From assembly GCF_003987655.1 (NCBI RefSeq), contig NZ_NGKC01000003.1, positions 171,309-235,308 of the forward strand: a stretch of DNA of 64,000 nt, read 5' to 3'. The notes beneath the pieces are model-generated. The model made no database searches. It was not told where the DNA came from and saw only the letters and a list, made by a program, of their open reading frames with translations. Source of the stretch: Vagococcus acidifermentans. Its GTDB lineage: Bacteria; Bacillota; Bacilli; Lactobacillales; Vagococcaceae. The position numbers and the translations under genes were made by a program. This document shows, in pieces, positions 25,889 through 35,708 of this stretch. The number at the start of each line of letters is the position of its first letter. Position 1 is the first letter of the stretch.

Positions 25889-25932
25889 TGCCCCGGGATC
25901 TGAAAAGATTTCCCGGGGCATAAATTTTTTTG
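25889..25932 (+). terminator. Terminator of the kdp operon
   Basis: A 10-bp GC-rich stem TGCCCCGGGA with TCCCGGGGCA, then TAAA and seven T residues. Confidence 0.92.
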
Positions 25933-26009
25933 GGGCATGATGTGAGTCAATCCAGAAAAGTATCAGGACTTTGCAAACAGACGAGAAGCCAAATTCTTCA
26001 ATAAATAAA

Positions 26010-26858
26010 TTAGTGTTTGTTTAAGTATTTTTTTACCTCTTCCGTATAGTGGTAGGCATCGTTTACTTTTTCTAAAAACGTTTTGTCGTGGGTTCTTGAT
26101 ATGCCGTGGATAAGCTGTTCCTCATATAGCGCCTGATAAGGCAGCTGACTGTTTTTAGAGTAGTTGAGTTCATCTTGCACATCGTATTTGATTTGTTTGA
26201 AATGCACCTGTATCATTCCCTCAGTATCAATCTCTAAAACAGCATACTGCGCCCGGCCTTCACGTCTTAACTTACTTCTTGAAGAAAAAGGGTAGCCGAC
26301 AGAACCAGGATTGATGATCAATTGGTCGGAAGAACTGTAACGCATTAACTGATGGTGAATATGTCCGTAGATTGCGACATCTATTTCTTCTGATTGAAAC
26401 AACTTGTCAAACGCTTCCTGCTGCCCGACAGTCGCCAGCTCTCTGCCGTAATTTTTATTTGGGAGGTGATGGCCGATGCTGATATTAAGTCCGTTGACAT
26501 TTTTTATCTGGTTTAATGGCAGGTTTTTCAAGTCTTGTATGTTTTTATCTGTCAGGTCTGCCAGTAAGGTCATGCCCAATTTAGCAATATAAACATCGGT
26601 AGGGTCATTGATATCAATGTCTTCTTTTTTCATGACACTTAATAAAAGGTCATCCCAATTTCCCCTCACCCAAACAGCAGGGTTCAGTGAATATAATTTG
26701 TCAAACACGTCAGATGCACCGTAACCTTGCATGATGACGTCGCCTAAAACCCAATAATCAGTAACATCCTCAGTCCGCGAGTCATTGATAACTGCTTTTA
26801 GGGCAGTCATATTTCCGTGAATATCTGATAATAAAGCTATTTTTTTGTGGGTCAACAT
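26010..26858 (-). CDS. Metallophosphoesterase (YfcE/diadenosine phosphatase-like)
   Basis: A 282-residue calcineurin-like phosphoesterase. The metal-binding motifs appear in order: SDIHGNMTAL near the start, GDVIMQG, GNWDD, GHHLPN and GHIHH. Substrates in this broad family include phosphoproteins, nucleotides and cyclic phosphodiesters, so the target is unknown. The ATG has a poor ribosome site; a TATAAT (minus strand, 26888-26893) lies just upstream. It is single and divergent from the aldehyde dehydrogenase. Confidence 0.8.
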   Translation of the reverse strand: MLTHKKIALLSDIHGNMTALKAVINDSRTEDVTDYWVLGDVIMQGYGASDVFDKLYSLNPAVWVRGNWDDLLLSVMKKEDIDINDPTDVYIAKLGMTLLADLTDKNIQDLKNLPLNQIKNVNGLNISIGHHLPNKNYGRELATVGQQEAFDKLFQSEEIDVAIYGHIHHQLMRYSSSDQLIINPGSVGYPFSSRSKLRREGRAQYAVLEIDTEGMIQVHFKQIKYDVQDELNYSKNSQLPYQALYEEQLIHGISRTHDKTFLEKVNDAYHYTEEVKKYLNKH

Positions 26859-27004
26859 GTCTATTTTATACCAGCCTTTTTCCTTTTATTATACGATATT
26901 TCAAAAATCAATAAAAGTTTTATTTTGCAGTTGGCGCTTTTCTGTCAGTCAGGCAGGGATTCGGCACATTTATCCAAGCGATTAGGAAAGCCGTATGAAG
27001 GATA

Positions 27005-27013
27005 TGCTATAAT
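27005..27013 (+). promoter_or_regulatory. Extended -10 promoter of the aldehyde dehydrogenase
   Basis: TGCTATAAT is a perfect extended -10 element, 36 bases before the TTG start; no -35 is evident. Confidence 0.6.
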
Positions 27014-27048
27014 AAGAACATTATCAGAATGAAAGCGGGGGAAGGCGA

Positions 27049-28443
27049 TTGATTCAAACGAAAGAACAGCTGAAGCAAGTCATCGACAGCCAGCGGGCTT
27101 ATTTTAAAACAGGTGAAACACGTCCGCTAACGTTCAGACTTTCTCAGTTGAGACGGCTGAAACAGGTACTGAAAGCCTATGAGCAGCAGCTGTTTGATGC
27201 ACTGGCAAAGGATTTAGGCAAACACCCCCTTGAAAGCTACATGACAGAGCTTGGTTTATTGTACCATCACATTGATGACATGCTGAAATATCTGCCGAAA
27301 TGGGACGGCAGACAGCGCGTCAACACACCGCTTTTTTTATTCCCTGCTAAAAGTTATACCGTTAATGTCCCTTACGGCAATACACTGATTCTCAGCGCGT
27401 TCAACTATCCGCTGCTGCTGTCGCTTGACCCGCTGATCGGGGCGCTGGCAGGAGGCAACACTGCGCTTGTTGCGTTGTCCGAGCAGACGCCGCATGTCAG
27501 TGAAACGCTGACAGCGATGATTTCGGATTGTTTTCCGGAAAATTATTTGGCGTTTTACACCGGCAGCATTGACATGAATACGTTTGTCTTAGCTGAGCGT
27601 TTCGATAAAATCTTTTTTACCGGCAGTACACGGGTCGGGAAGATTGTGCTGTCGGCCGCCAGTCAGCACTTGACGCCTGTGACGTTGGAGCTGGGCGGGA
27701 AAAGTCCGGCAGTCGTTACAAAACATGCCGATATTCGGACAGCTGCCGAGCGGATTGCTTGGGGGAAATGTGTCAATGCCGGGCAGACGTGTGTTGCCCC
27801 GGACTATTGTCTGGTCGATCAAGAGGTCCAAAAAGAACTGCTCAGCCAACTGCAGGAGGCAGTCCGCCGCATGTACGGCGAAGCGGTGCAATCATCACCG
27901 TTTTTCGGCAGAATCGTGAACCGTTCAGCACTAGAGCGGCTGACGGCTCTTATTGAGGCTGACCGGGAATTTCTGGTTTTCGGAGGGACTGCGGATGCGG
28001 CCGACAGCTATGTATCACCGACCATTCTTTCGGCACACATAACAACTGAACTAGCCAGTATGAGAGAGGAAATCTTTGGTCCGATACTGCCGGTTTTAGG
28101 CTACGACGAGTTGCAGCAGGCAATCGACATCATCAACGACGGCGAAGCGCCGCTGGCATTTTACCCGTTCTCAGAACAAAAAAATGAACAGCAGCATTTG
28201 CTGCGCGCCGTGCAATTCGGCGGTGCGACTGTCAATGACACCGTCCTCCATTTAAGCAACAATCATTTGGGATTTGGCGGTGTCGGCAGCTCAGGCATGG
28301 GACGCTATCACGGCAAAGACAGCTTCGAGACATTCACGCACAAGCAGTCCATCTTGACGCGCGGGACCGGCATCCGCCTGCCGTTGATGTATCCGCCGTA
28401 TACGTCAAAGAAAGAAGGCATCATTCGCCGCTTTCTAGGCTGA
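27049..28443 (+). CDS. Aldehyde dehydrogenase (class 3-like)
   Basis: A 464-residue NAD(P)-dependent aldehyde dehydrogenase. The cofactor motif FTGSTRVG (190-197), the general base Glu214 (LELGGKSP) and the catalytic Cys248 (NAGQTC) are present. The short length and the ending with PPYTSKKEG and a basic amphipathic tail resemble class 3/fatty aldehyde enzymes and Bacillus YwdH. The start is TTG after GGGGGAAGG. It would oxidise aliphatic or aromatic aldehydes; the physiological substrate is unknown. Confidence 0.88.
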   Translation: MIQTKEQLKQVIDSQRAYFKTGETRPLTFRLSQLRRLKQVLKAYEQQLFDALAKDLGKHPLESYMTELGLLYHHIDDMLKYLPKWDGRQRVNTPLFLFPAKSYTVNVPYGNTLILSAFNYPLLLSLDPLIGALAGGNTALVALSEQTPHVSETLTAMISDCFPENYLAFYTGSIDMNTFVLAERFDKIFFTGSTRVGKIVLSAASQHLTPVTLELGGKSPAVVTKHADIRTAAERIAWGKCVNAGQTCVAPDYCLVDQEVQKELLSQLQEAVRRMYGEAVQSSPFFGRIVNRSALERLTALIEADREFLVFGGTADAADSYVSPTILSAHITTELASMREEIFGPILPVLGYDELQQAIDIINDGEAPLAFYPFSEQKNEQQHLLRAVQFGGATVNDTVLHLSNNHLGFGGVGSSGMGRYHGKDSFETFTHKQSILTRGTGIRLPLMYPPYTSKKEGIIRRFLG

Positions 28444-28472
28444 TGGGCTTATGAATCAAGCGGCTATTTTTT
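28427..28472 (+). terminator. Possible terminator of the aldehyde dehydrogenase gene
   Basis: GCCGCTT (inside the last codons) pairs with AAGCGGC across a 24-base loop, followed by TA and seven T residues. The long loop makes it weak. Confidence 0.4.
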
Positions 28473-28533
28473 TCAAAGAATTTTTTTTCATTTTAGTGTA
28501 TAATGTTTGTGATGAAAAGAGGGATTTAGGTAT

Positions 28534-30879
28534 ATGGCAAAGAAAAAAACACGTGCCCAAAAGAAAAAACAGCAGGAAAAGACAACTTATCTCATCATCG
28601 GACTGAGTTTTATCTTGTTTGCGATTTTCGGTGCGTTAAAACTGGGCTTTCTCGGAGTTTTGATGGCGAATGTCTTTCGCTTTATCGCCGGCGACTTGTA
28701 TCAGATTGCCGCAGTTATATTAGGTTTATATGGTGTTTTGATTTTATTTATGGGTAAAGACCCTAAATTCAAGCGTGCCTCAATCTGGATCGGCGGAGTG
28801 GTTTTCTTTCTTGGCCTGCTGCTGTTTTTACACATCCGTTTGTTCAACGGCATGGCGGGTAAACAACTGAACATCGTGTCGATTACATGGCAAAAACTGT
28901 TTGCCGACATTGCCAACAACGCGGTCAGCCAGTCAGTCGGCGGAGGAATGACCGGTGCAGTGCTCTACAGTGCGACGCATTATCTGGTTGCACGGCTCGG
29001 TTCTTACTTGATAGCTTTTCTGGCAATGGCTGCGGGTATCATGCTGATGTTCAATATCGGGATTTCACAAGTACTTGACCGGTTAAAAAAAATCATACAG
29101 TCACTTGTGTCGCTGATTCGTTCATCGAATGAAAAGCGCGCGGAAAAAAAGAAACAACGGCAAGCGGAACAAGCCGAAAAACAACAGAAACTGGCGGACC
29201 AGAAGACCAAAACCTCCGCTAAAAACAATGTCCGCCCATTGACCGAGGGCGAACAACTGGCGAAATCGGAGGCGGCATCAGCCAATCCCGGACAGGACGG
29301 ACCGGAACAGTTGACACTGGAAATCGACAGCTACCAGTCCCGCACGCAATCGCCCAAAGAACCGCTTGCCGACAACACAGATGATGACAACAATCTCTCG
29401 TTTGCCATTCAAGAAGAGGCGGAAAACCGGGATTACGTTCTGCCGCCGTCGACACTGTTGAATGACATTCCGCCGTCTGACCAGAGCAAGGAATATTCGC
29501 TGGTTGAAAAAAAGGTCGGTATCCTTGAGCGGACATTTGAAAGTTTTGGTGTGGATGCAAAGGTTGTCCGTGCAAGTCTGGGGCCTTCAGTCACAAAATT
29601 TGAAGTGCAGCCGGCTGTCGGCGTGAAAGTCAGCAAAATCGTCAATCTCTCAGATGATTTGGCGTTGGCGCTGGCGGCCAAGGACATCCGTATGGAGGCG
29701 CCGATTCCGGGTAAATCGCTAATCGGGATTGAAGTGCCCAACAGCAGCACGAGCACAGTGTCTTTCAGGGACATCATTGAATCCCAGGAAGAGCATCCGG
29801 ACCGTTTGCTGGAAGTACCGCTCGGACGCAGTATTTCAGGTGCCGTTATTTCAGCAGATTTGGCGAAAATGCCGCACTTGCTGATTGCCGGCTCAACTGG
29901 AAGCGGGAAGTCGGTATGTATCAACGGCATCATTTGCAGCCTGCTGATGCGTGCCAAGCCGCACGAAGTAAAATTGATGATGATTGACCCGAAAATGGTC
30001 GAACTGAATGTTTACAACGGCATCCCGCATCTTTTGACACCGGTCGTCACGAATCCGCGTAAAGCGGCCCAGGCACTGCAAAAAGTTGTGGAAGAAATGG
30101 AACTGCGCTATGAAAAGTTTGCCGGCTTCGGCGTGCGAAATATTACCGGGTACAATGAGATGATTGTTCAAAATAATTTAACATCCGGGAAAAATGACCC
30201 GACGATGCCATTTATCGTCGTGATTGTCGATGAGCTGGCGGACTTGATGATGGTGGCGAGCAATGAAGTCGAAGATGCCATCATCCGACTGGCTCAAATG
30301 GCACGGGCTGCCGGTATCCATATGATTTTGGCGACACAAAGACCAAGTGTCGATGTCATTACTGGTATCATCAAAGCCAATGTTCCTTCGCGGATTGCCT
30401 TTGCCGTATCCAGCGGAACAGACTCCCGTACCATCATTGACAGCAATGGGGCAGAAAAACTGCTGGGACGCGGCGACATGTTGTTTCTGCCGATGGGCGA
30501 AAACAAACCGATTCGTGTCCAAGGCGCATTCATTTCAGATCAGGAAGTGGAACAGGTGGTGGAATTCGTCAAAGCACAGCAGGAAGCTGATTATCAGGAA
30601 CATATGATGCCGACGGAAGAAGTCGGCGCAGGGGCGGCTGATTCCTCTCAGGACGAGTATTATCAGGATGCGCTGGAGCTGGTAGTAGAGATGCAGACTG
30701 CCAGTGTGTCACTGCTGCAAAGACGTTTTCGTATCGGTTACAATCGGGCGGCACGACTGGTAGACGACTTGGAAGCTAACGGCATTGTCGGACCTTCCGA
30801 GGGCAGCAAGCCCCGTAAAGTCTTAATTGAAGAATTGCCGAGCGCCTCTCAGGACAATGCGCCGCCGATAGAAGAATAA
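28534..30879 (+). CDS. ftsK: DNA translocase FtsK/SpoIIIE
   Basis: A 781-residue septal DNA pump that clears chromosomes from the division site. A Lys-rich start ([14 protein letters not shown]) and four membrane helices (about 20-180) are followed by a charged linker, the ATPase motor with Walker A GSTGSGKS (about 451) and Walker [13 protein letters not shown], and the C-terminal gamma winged helix ([18 protein letters not shown]) that reads orienting DNA sequences. ATG 28534 follows GAGGGA. Single gene with a strong terminator. Confidence 0.95.
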   Translation: MAKKKTRAQKKKQQEKTTYLIIGLSFILFAIFGALKLGFLGVLMANVFRFIAGDLYQIAAVILGLYGVLILFMGKDPKFKRASIWIGGVVFFLGLLLFLHIRLFNGMAGKQLNIVSITWQKLFADIANNAVSQSVGGGMTGAVLYSATHYLVARLGSYLIAFLAMAAGIMLMFNIGISQVLDRLKKIIQSLVSLIRSSNEKRAEKKKQRQAEQAEKQQKLADQKTKTSAKNNVRPLTEGEQLAKSEAASANPGQDGPEQLTLEIDSYQSRTQSPKEPLADNTDDDNNLSFAIQEEAENRDYVLPPSTLLNDIPPSDQSKEYSLVEKKVGILERTFESFGVDAKVVRASLGPSVTKFEVQPAVGVKVSKIVNLSDDLALALAAKDIRMEAPIPGKSLIGIEVPNSSTSTVSFRDIIESQEEHPDRLLEVPLGRSISGAVISADLAKMPHLLIAGSTGSGKSVCINGIICSLLMRAKPHEVKLMMIDPKMVELNVYNGIPHLLTPVVTNPRKAAQALQKVVEEMELRYEKFAGFGVRNITGYNEMIVQNNLTSGKNDPTMPFIVVIVDELADLMMVASNEVEDAIIRLAQMARAAGIHMILATQRPSVDVITGIIKANVPSRIAFAVSSGTDSRTIIDSNGAEKLLGRGDMLFLPMGENKPIRVQGAFISDQEVEQVVEFVKAQQEADYQEHMMPTEEVGAGAADSSQDEYYQDALELVVEMQTASVSLLQRRFRIGYNRAARLVDDLEANGIVGPSEGSKPRKVLIEELPSASQDNAPPIEE

Positions 30880-30890
30880 AGAATAAGTCA

Positions 30891-30927
30891 ACAGCCTCCG
30901 GAAACAAATGGTCCGGAGGCTGTTTTT
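30891..30927 (+). terminator. Terminator of ftsK
   Basis: CAGCCTCCGGA pairs with TCCGGAGGCTG across a 9-base loop, followed by five T residues. Confidence 0.92.
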
Positions 30928-30941
30928 CTTTGTTCCAATGG

Positions 30942-31904
30942 TTACATAACGAGTTTCAGCAGGACGTCGCAGGCATACAAAAGCGCATAGAGATGCAGCG
31001 TTCTTTCCATATGATGAATCACAAGCGGGAATGTCTGCCTTTTTAGTTGATTCTGGTAATAAGGTTGAAGCCCCCGCCAAGCAATTGGCGCATACGCTAT
31101 CAGCAGAGCCGGCAGACCGGCGATTCTGTGAGTAAGCAACAGGAAAAAGGGAACCACAAACATCAGCACGCATACTAATTGAAAGAAACGTACTGCCAGC
31201 GGCTTGTCCAGATAGTAGACCAGTGTTTTTCTACCGTTGACGATGTCTTCTTCCAAATCACACGTATTATTGGCCAGCAGGCAGTTGAACATTGTCATCA
31301 CAGGCACGACACAGATGAGTAGCAGATTGACCAAGACAGAAAAATCTATGCCGGCGACAGTCTGATTTGCCAAAAAAGCCCCCAGCGGTACCAAATACCC
31401 CATCGCACCCGCGGCAATGATTTCTGAAACCGGGAGGGAGTTCAGCGGTGCTGGTCCGGATGAATAAAGGACACCAACGCCAAAGCCGATGACGCCTACC
31501 GCCATGAGAAGCCAGTGGTGCTGGAAGAAAAAGTAGGCGCCGCACATTAAAAACAGCACAATGGCTATCAGACAAGTCATCTCAACCAGTCTCAAAGGGA
31601 GCTGGTAGCGTCCGATTGTATTGGATGTTTCCTTATAGTTGTGCGCGTCTGAAGCATTGTGGTAGTCTTTCAGGTTATTAAACGCATTGGCAAATACGTG
31701 AAAGCAGAAGATTGCTAACATATACACAAGCGTATGTAACAAATGAAACGACTGATTGACATAGACAGAATAGGCAATGCCGATTAAACCTAGAAAGACA
31801 TTGCCGATAAAGGTATAAATTTCTGTTAATTCAACAAATACTGACCATTTTAAAGTCAAAACTCTCCACATCCTTTGGGTGAACTGTCTTTTACTATAAC
31901 GCAA
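30942..31904 (-). CDS. menA: UbiA-family prenyltransferase, MenA-like
   Basis: A 320-residue membrane protein with about nine helices. The two Asp-rich prenyl-diphosphate motifs are present: NNLKDYHNASD (Asp80, Asp86) and DLEEDIVNGRKT (Asp216, Asp220). The second motif and overall layout are those of 1,4-dihydroxy-2-naphthoate prenyltransferases that make demethylmenaquinone. No other men genes are in the window, so a role in a menaquinone branch or quinone salvage is inference. The start is TTG 31904 with a weak site; ATG 31871 is an alternative. Confidence 0.75.
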   Translation of the reverse strand: MRYSKRQFTQRMWRVLTLKWSVFVELTEIYTFIGNVFLGLIGIAYSVYVNQSFHLLHTLVYMLAIFCFHVFANAFNNLKDYHNASDAHNYKETSNTIGRYQLPLRLVEMTCLIAIVLFLMCGAYFFFQHHWLLMAVGVIGFGVGVLYSSGPAPLNSLPVSEIIAAGAMGYLVPLGAFLANQTVAGIDFSVLVNLLLICVVPVMTMFNCLLANNTCDLEEDIVNGRKTLVYYLDKPLAVRFFQLVCVLMFVVPFFLLLTHRIAGLPALLIAYAPIAWRGLQPYYQNQLKRQTFPLVIHHMERTLHLYALLYACDVLLKLVM

Positions 31905-32088
31905 AATATCTTTCGGGACAATGGCTCTCTTTGCGTATTTCTGTCTTTTTTTTCGCCACCTTGTGACTGAATTGAGAGAGCGGCGGAGCCACCTTACAAA
32001 AACGTTAGTTGGTTGTTAGCTCTTTTGATGGCATTAACAGTATGGATAAGGTAAACTGAATTCACAAAATCGAAAGAAGGACATAAAG

Positions 32089-32838
32089 ATGTTAAAAATA
32101 GAAAATGTACGAAAAGTTTATGGTAATGGCGTGCAGTACGAAGCATTAAAAGGAATCGACTTGACTGTGGATGACGGCGAGTTTATCGGAATCATGGGAC
32201 CTTCCGGGAGCGGCAAGTCCACACTGCTAAATTTAATTGCGACAATCGATACGCCGACAACAGGCAGTATTGAAATAGACGGTGTCAACCCAGCGGCTTT
32301 CAATCAGGAAAAACTGGCGAAATTCAGAAGAAGGGAACTCGGCTTTATTTTTCAGGATTTTAATTTGATGCCGACACTGACCGTGGAAGAAAATATCGTT
32401 TTGCCGCTGACGCTTGACGGGGAGAAAGTAGCTGTCATGAAGCGCGCCTTGCATGAGGTGGCGGCTACACTGGGCATCGAGTCGCTGCTGAAAAAACGTA
32501 TCGGCAATATTTCCGGCGGACAGGCACAGCGAGTTGCCGTTGCCCGTGCGATGATTCACCAGCCGCGACTGGTGCTGGCTGATGAGCCGACGGGAAATCT
32601 CGACAGCAAGTCCTCCAAGGACACTATGGAACTATTGGAACAGCTGAATACCGAAAACCGTTCGACTGTATTGATGGTGACACATGACCCGTTTGCTGCC
32701 AGTTACTGTCAGCGGATTGTGTTTATCAAAGACGGCGAATTGGTCCACGAAATTCACCGGACGGAATCACGGCGGGAATTTTATGATAAAATCATGTATT
32801 CACTCAGAGAGATTGTAGGTGCGAACGATGAATTTTAA
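32089..32838 (+). CDS. ABC transporter ATP-binding protein, BceA-like
   Basis: A 249-residue ATPase with Walker A GPSGSGKST (about 36-44), Q-loop FIFQDFNLMPTLTVEEN, signature ISGGQAQR, Walker B LVLADEPTGNLDS and the H-loop His. It belongs to the MacB/BceA type that works with FtsX-like permeases. It overlaps the permease gene that follows, so they form one transporter. BceAB pumps free lipid-linked targets from antimicrobial peptides; the specific peptide is unknown. No two-component system lies beside it. Confidence 0.9.
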   Translation: MLKIENVRKVYGNGVQYEALKGIDLTVDDGEFIGIMGPSGSGKSTLLNLIATIDTPTTGSIEIDGVNPAAFNQEKLAKFRRRELGFIFQDFNLMPTLTVEENIVLPLTLDGEKVAVMKRALHEVAATLGIESLLKKRIGNISGGQAQRVAVARAMIHQPRLVLADEPTGNLDSKSSKDTMELLEQLNTENRSTVLMVTHDPFAASYCQRIVFIKDGELVHEIHRTESRREFYDKIMYSLREIVGANDEF

Positions 32839-34696
32839 TCAGTTTGTATTCCGCAACACCTTTCGCAACAAACATTTATACTTGGCATACTTTCTAAGCA
32901 CGATGTTCACTGTGATGACTTTTTTCACATTTAACGTGTTTGCTTTTCATCCGAGCATTGCCGGAAACTTGCAGTCCAGTGTGCAAAGCGGCATGAATGC
33001 TGCGGCAGGCATTGTGTATGTCTTTTCCTTTTTCTTTGTCTTGTACTCAATGGATATTTTTCTGCAGTCGCGCAAACGCGAATTCGGCTTGCTGCTGATT
33101 CAAGGGATGTCACCGAAACAACTGCGCAAGATGATTTTTCAGGAAAATCTGATTGTCGGCCTGTTGTCGACTGTTGCCGGAATTGTTGTAGGTGTCGGTT
33201 TCTCGCAAATTATTTTGTGGTTGAGCAAAGTCACGATGAATATTTCATTCGACTTCTACTTTCCTGTCATGGCAATGGCTATCACGCTCGTGTCATTCAT
33301 TATCCTGTTTTTACTGATTTCAGTCTTTATTCAGTTTAAAATCCCTAAGATGAATGTGCAGGAGCTGCTGAAAAGCGACGCCATGGGGAAAGGCGAATTG
33401 AAAAATTCGAAAATCAAGACACTGCTGGCGGTACTATTGATTGGTGCTGGCTATGCAGCTGCACTCTACGCAAAAGGTCTTGAAGTGATAGTGGCGATGG
33501 TACCAGTTATTGTCGTTGTCATTATCGGTACTAATTTACTCTTCAACCAGCTGACAGTCTGGATGGTTAATCTTCTGAAAAGCAATGAACGCCGTTTTTG
33601 GAAAAAAACGAACATGCTGGTATTTTCAGATTTAGCCTATCGTATGAAAGACAATGCCCGTTCCTTTTTCCTTGTGGCAGTCATCTCAACAGTGGCTTTT
33701 GCCGCGATTGGGTCGCTGACAGGTTTTCGCGAAATGATTTTGGGCACTTATATGGAAAATCCGATTGAATTTTATTATTCATCTGGTGCAGAAGGCCAGA
33801 CCGATATCACTTCGCAAAAAGCCGGTATTGAAAAAATTCTGAATGAAAACAATGTCGCTTTTGAACATTTTCCAATTTCGATTGTCACTTATTCAGCGGC
33901 TGACGGTACGGACTTTTCAGTGATTCCGCAAAATCAATATAATCAATTAGCTGATTTTATCGGTTTGGAAAAAGCGGACACGTCTGATCAAGGCATCTTT
34001 CTAAAAGAGCCGCTGCCTGGTACAGAGAAAGCTGCGTCGCCGACGACTATCCAATTGACTGACGGAACTGCATTACCATTATCTGAAATAAAACTGGGAT
34101 TTAACTTTATGTCGCTGGGGAATAACCCAGTTGTGGTTTCCGATGCCGTTTTTGACCGTCTGGCAGCAGGCGGATCAGTACGGGAGCTTGCTATCTGGCA
34201 GCCGCAAGCAGATGTGGCAACTGATGATTTGATGCGCGCAAGCGAAGCATTGCTGACCGAATATGAAGTCGCCGGTAATAGTTACATGATGCAGCAAACA
34301 GTCGAAGGCTATAAACCGGTCTTGTTTGTCGGTCTGTTCATCGGGATTGTCTTCTTCATCTCAGCCGGCAGTTTCCTGTACTTCCGCTTATACAGCGACC
34401 GTGATGTTGACGTGAAGAAATTCAAGATGGTCTATAAAATCGGTATGAGCCGCAAGGAAATGCAAAAAGTCATCTACCAGCAAGTCGGACTGCTGTTCTT
34501 TACCCCGATAATTGTTGCGATGGTTCACGGTGCAGTGGCGTTGAAAGCCATGTATGCGGTGTTTGATAGAGGAATGGAACTGACAGCTGTTTACGTGCTG
34601 GGAACATTCTTGCTCATTCAAGTTGTTTACTATCTTGTTGCACGTAAAGTTTACTTTAAAAATGTCTATCAGGAAGTTACGGATTTGAAAAATTAA
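32828..34696 (+). CDS. ABC transporter permease, BceB-like (FtsX family)
   Basis: A 622-residue permease. One N-terminal helix, a helix group at about 50-290, a large extracellular domain at about 300-500 (rich in polar residues), and three C-terminal helices match the ten-helix BceB plan with its sensory loop of about 200 residues. I chose ATG 32828, 7 bases after AGGTG; GTG 32819 is a possible start. It overlaps the ATPase gene by 11 bases. Function in peptide-antibiotic sensing or resistance is inferred from family. Confidence 0.85.
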   Translation: MNFNQFVFRNTFRNKHLYLAYFLSTMFTVMTFFTFNVFAFHPSIAGNLQSSVQSGMNAAAGIVYVFSFFFVLYSMDIFLQSRKREFGLLLIQGMSPKQLRKMIFQENLIVGLLSTVAGIVVGVGFSQIILWLSKVTMNISFDFYFPVMAMAITLVSFIILFLLISVFIQFKIPKMNVQELLKSDAMGKGELKNSKIKTLLAVLLIGAGYAAALYAKGLEVIVAMVPVIVVVIIGTNLLFNQLTVWMVNLLKSNERRFWKKTNMLVFSDLAYRMKDNARSFFLVAVISTVAFAAIGSLTGFREMILGTYMENPIEFYYSSGAEGQTDITSQKAGIEKILNENNVAFEHFPISIVTYSAADGTDFSVIPQNQYNQLADFIGLEKADTSDQGIFLKEPLPGTEKAASPTTIQLTDGTALPLSEIKLGFNFMSLGNNPVVVSDAVFDRLAAGGSVRELAIWQPQADVATDDLMRASEALLTEYEVAGNSYMMQQTVEGYKPVLFVGLFIGIVFFISAGSFLYFRLYSDRDVDVKKFKMVYKIGMSRKEMQKVIYQQVGLLFFTPIIVAMVHGAVALKAMYAVFDRGMELTAVYVLGTFLLIQVVYYLVARKVYFKNVYQEVTDLKN

Positions 34697-34704
34697 GCAT
34701 AATC

Positions 34705-34743
34705 AAAAAAGAAGCTGGGAGCATACTCCCAGCTTCTTTTTTT
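34705..34743 (+). terminator. Terminator of the BceAB-like operon
   Basis: GAAGCTGGGAG pairs with CTCCCAGCTTC across a 4-base loop, flanked by A and T runs. Confidence 0.93.
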
Positions 34744-35325
34744 ACTCCTGTCAAAAATGCGAGCCCCTTTTCAGCTACGGTGTTGAACCAAAAATTGGTA
34801 ACAGATAGTGGACACAATTTTGAAGTCATGATTTTGATTTATGACTAATCTTTTAGTTAAGAGTATATATTCCTTTTTGTTTATATTGAGTTGACCGTAT
34901 TTTTTTTTACTAAATTTTAGATGTGTATAAAGCTTTTAATCTATGCTTTCTTATTAAATAAATATATCTAATAACACTTTCTAATTCCAAAACATGATTG
35001 TCTTTTACCATAAAATTAGCCGACACATCGTCTTAAAAATGGTTCTAACTACTCAGTTCATCATATAATTAGCTTAGGAAAAATTAAAGGTCATTTTAAT
35101 TCTAGCTGCGTCATTTGTATGCCATTTACTAGTGAAACTGGAACTGTACTCGCCGCTTCAGCAGTATGGGGAAAAATTGGCGTTGTGTCGTAACAAGTCA
35201 TCCTATTGGAAACACTTCTGAAAGTGATCATTGGATGGGAGAGAACGTTTATACCGTCAATGAGAGGGGGGTGTTAAAAGCGCTGTGTGTCACGGAATTT
35301 ACTAATTTGAAAAGGTGGGATTTTC
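34744..35325. other. A+T-rich gap without a supported gene
   Basis: This stretch of nearly 600 bases is visibly richer in A+T than its neighbours. Short frames exist on the plus strand (for example a hydrophobic stretch around 35085-35215), but none has both a start and a good ribosome site or a recognisable family. It may hold the remains of a lost gene. Confidence 0.4.
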
Positions 35326-35412
35326 ATGATTTTAACAATACTTATCGCTTTAGCACCGATAATTGCCTCCATTTCTTTTGCTTACATGAAAAAAAGGCAA
35401 TCCAAAGATTAA
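35326..35412 (+). CDS. Small 28-aa membrane peptide ORF
   Basis: ATG 35326 follows AAAAGGTGGG (35310-35319), a good ribosome site at 6-8 bases, and the frame ends with TAA 35410-35412. The peptide is one hydrophobic helix (MILTILIALAPIIASISFAY) with a basic tail KKRQSKD. This architecture is shared by type I toxin peptides, small holin-like peptides and transporter subunits. A perfect inverted repeat CACGTTTT/AAAACGTG (35462-35485) lies 50 bases downstream. I cannot assign a family, and no antisense RNA was identified. Confidence 0.45.
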   Translation: MILTILIALAPIIASISFAYMKKRQSKD

Positions 35413-35648
35413 AATAATTTATATCTTCATTTGTCAAATTAAGTTAGAATAAATTTATGGACACGTTTTGGTAGAAAAAAACGTGCTGAGATAGGCAAGA
35501 AAAATTACAGAAGATTTCAAAACAATAGCAGTGAATTTTATCATGCAGCTACCTCGGTACGGTTATGGTTAATCATGTCAATTTTTTTACAGTCAAGAAA
35601 TAAGCTATAATACATTGGCTATCGCAAAACTTTTGAAAATACACAGAA
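35413..35648. other. Gap between the small ORF and the pflA-like gene
   Basis: No gene is supported. The only structure seen is the inverted repeat CACGTTTT (35462-35469) and AAAACGTG (35478-35485) with an 8-base centre and no T run after it. Confidence 0.35.
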
Positions 35649-35697
35649 AAAAATCCAAAGCGGAATGATGAGGTATCAGCACGCTTTGGATTTTTAT
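35649..35697 (-). terminator. Terminator of the glycyl-radical activase gene
   Basis: AAATCCAAAGCG pairs with CGCTTTGGATTT across a 19-base loop; on the minus strand a T run follows. Confidence 0.8.
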
Positions 35698-35708
35698 AGT
35701 TAACTGAA

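Noticed and set aside
35166..35417. An 83-codon frame in the A+T-rich gap
   Set aside because: No ribosome site and no recognisable features; it overlaps the better supported 28-aa ORF in another frame.
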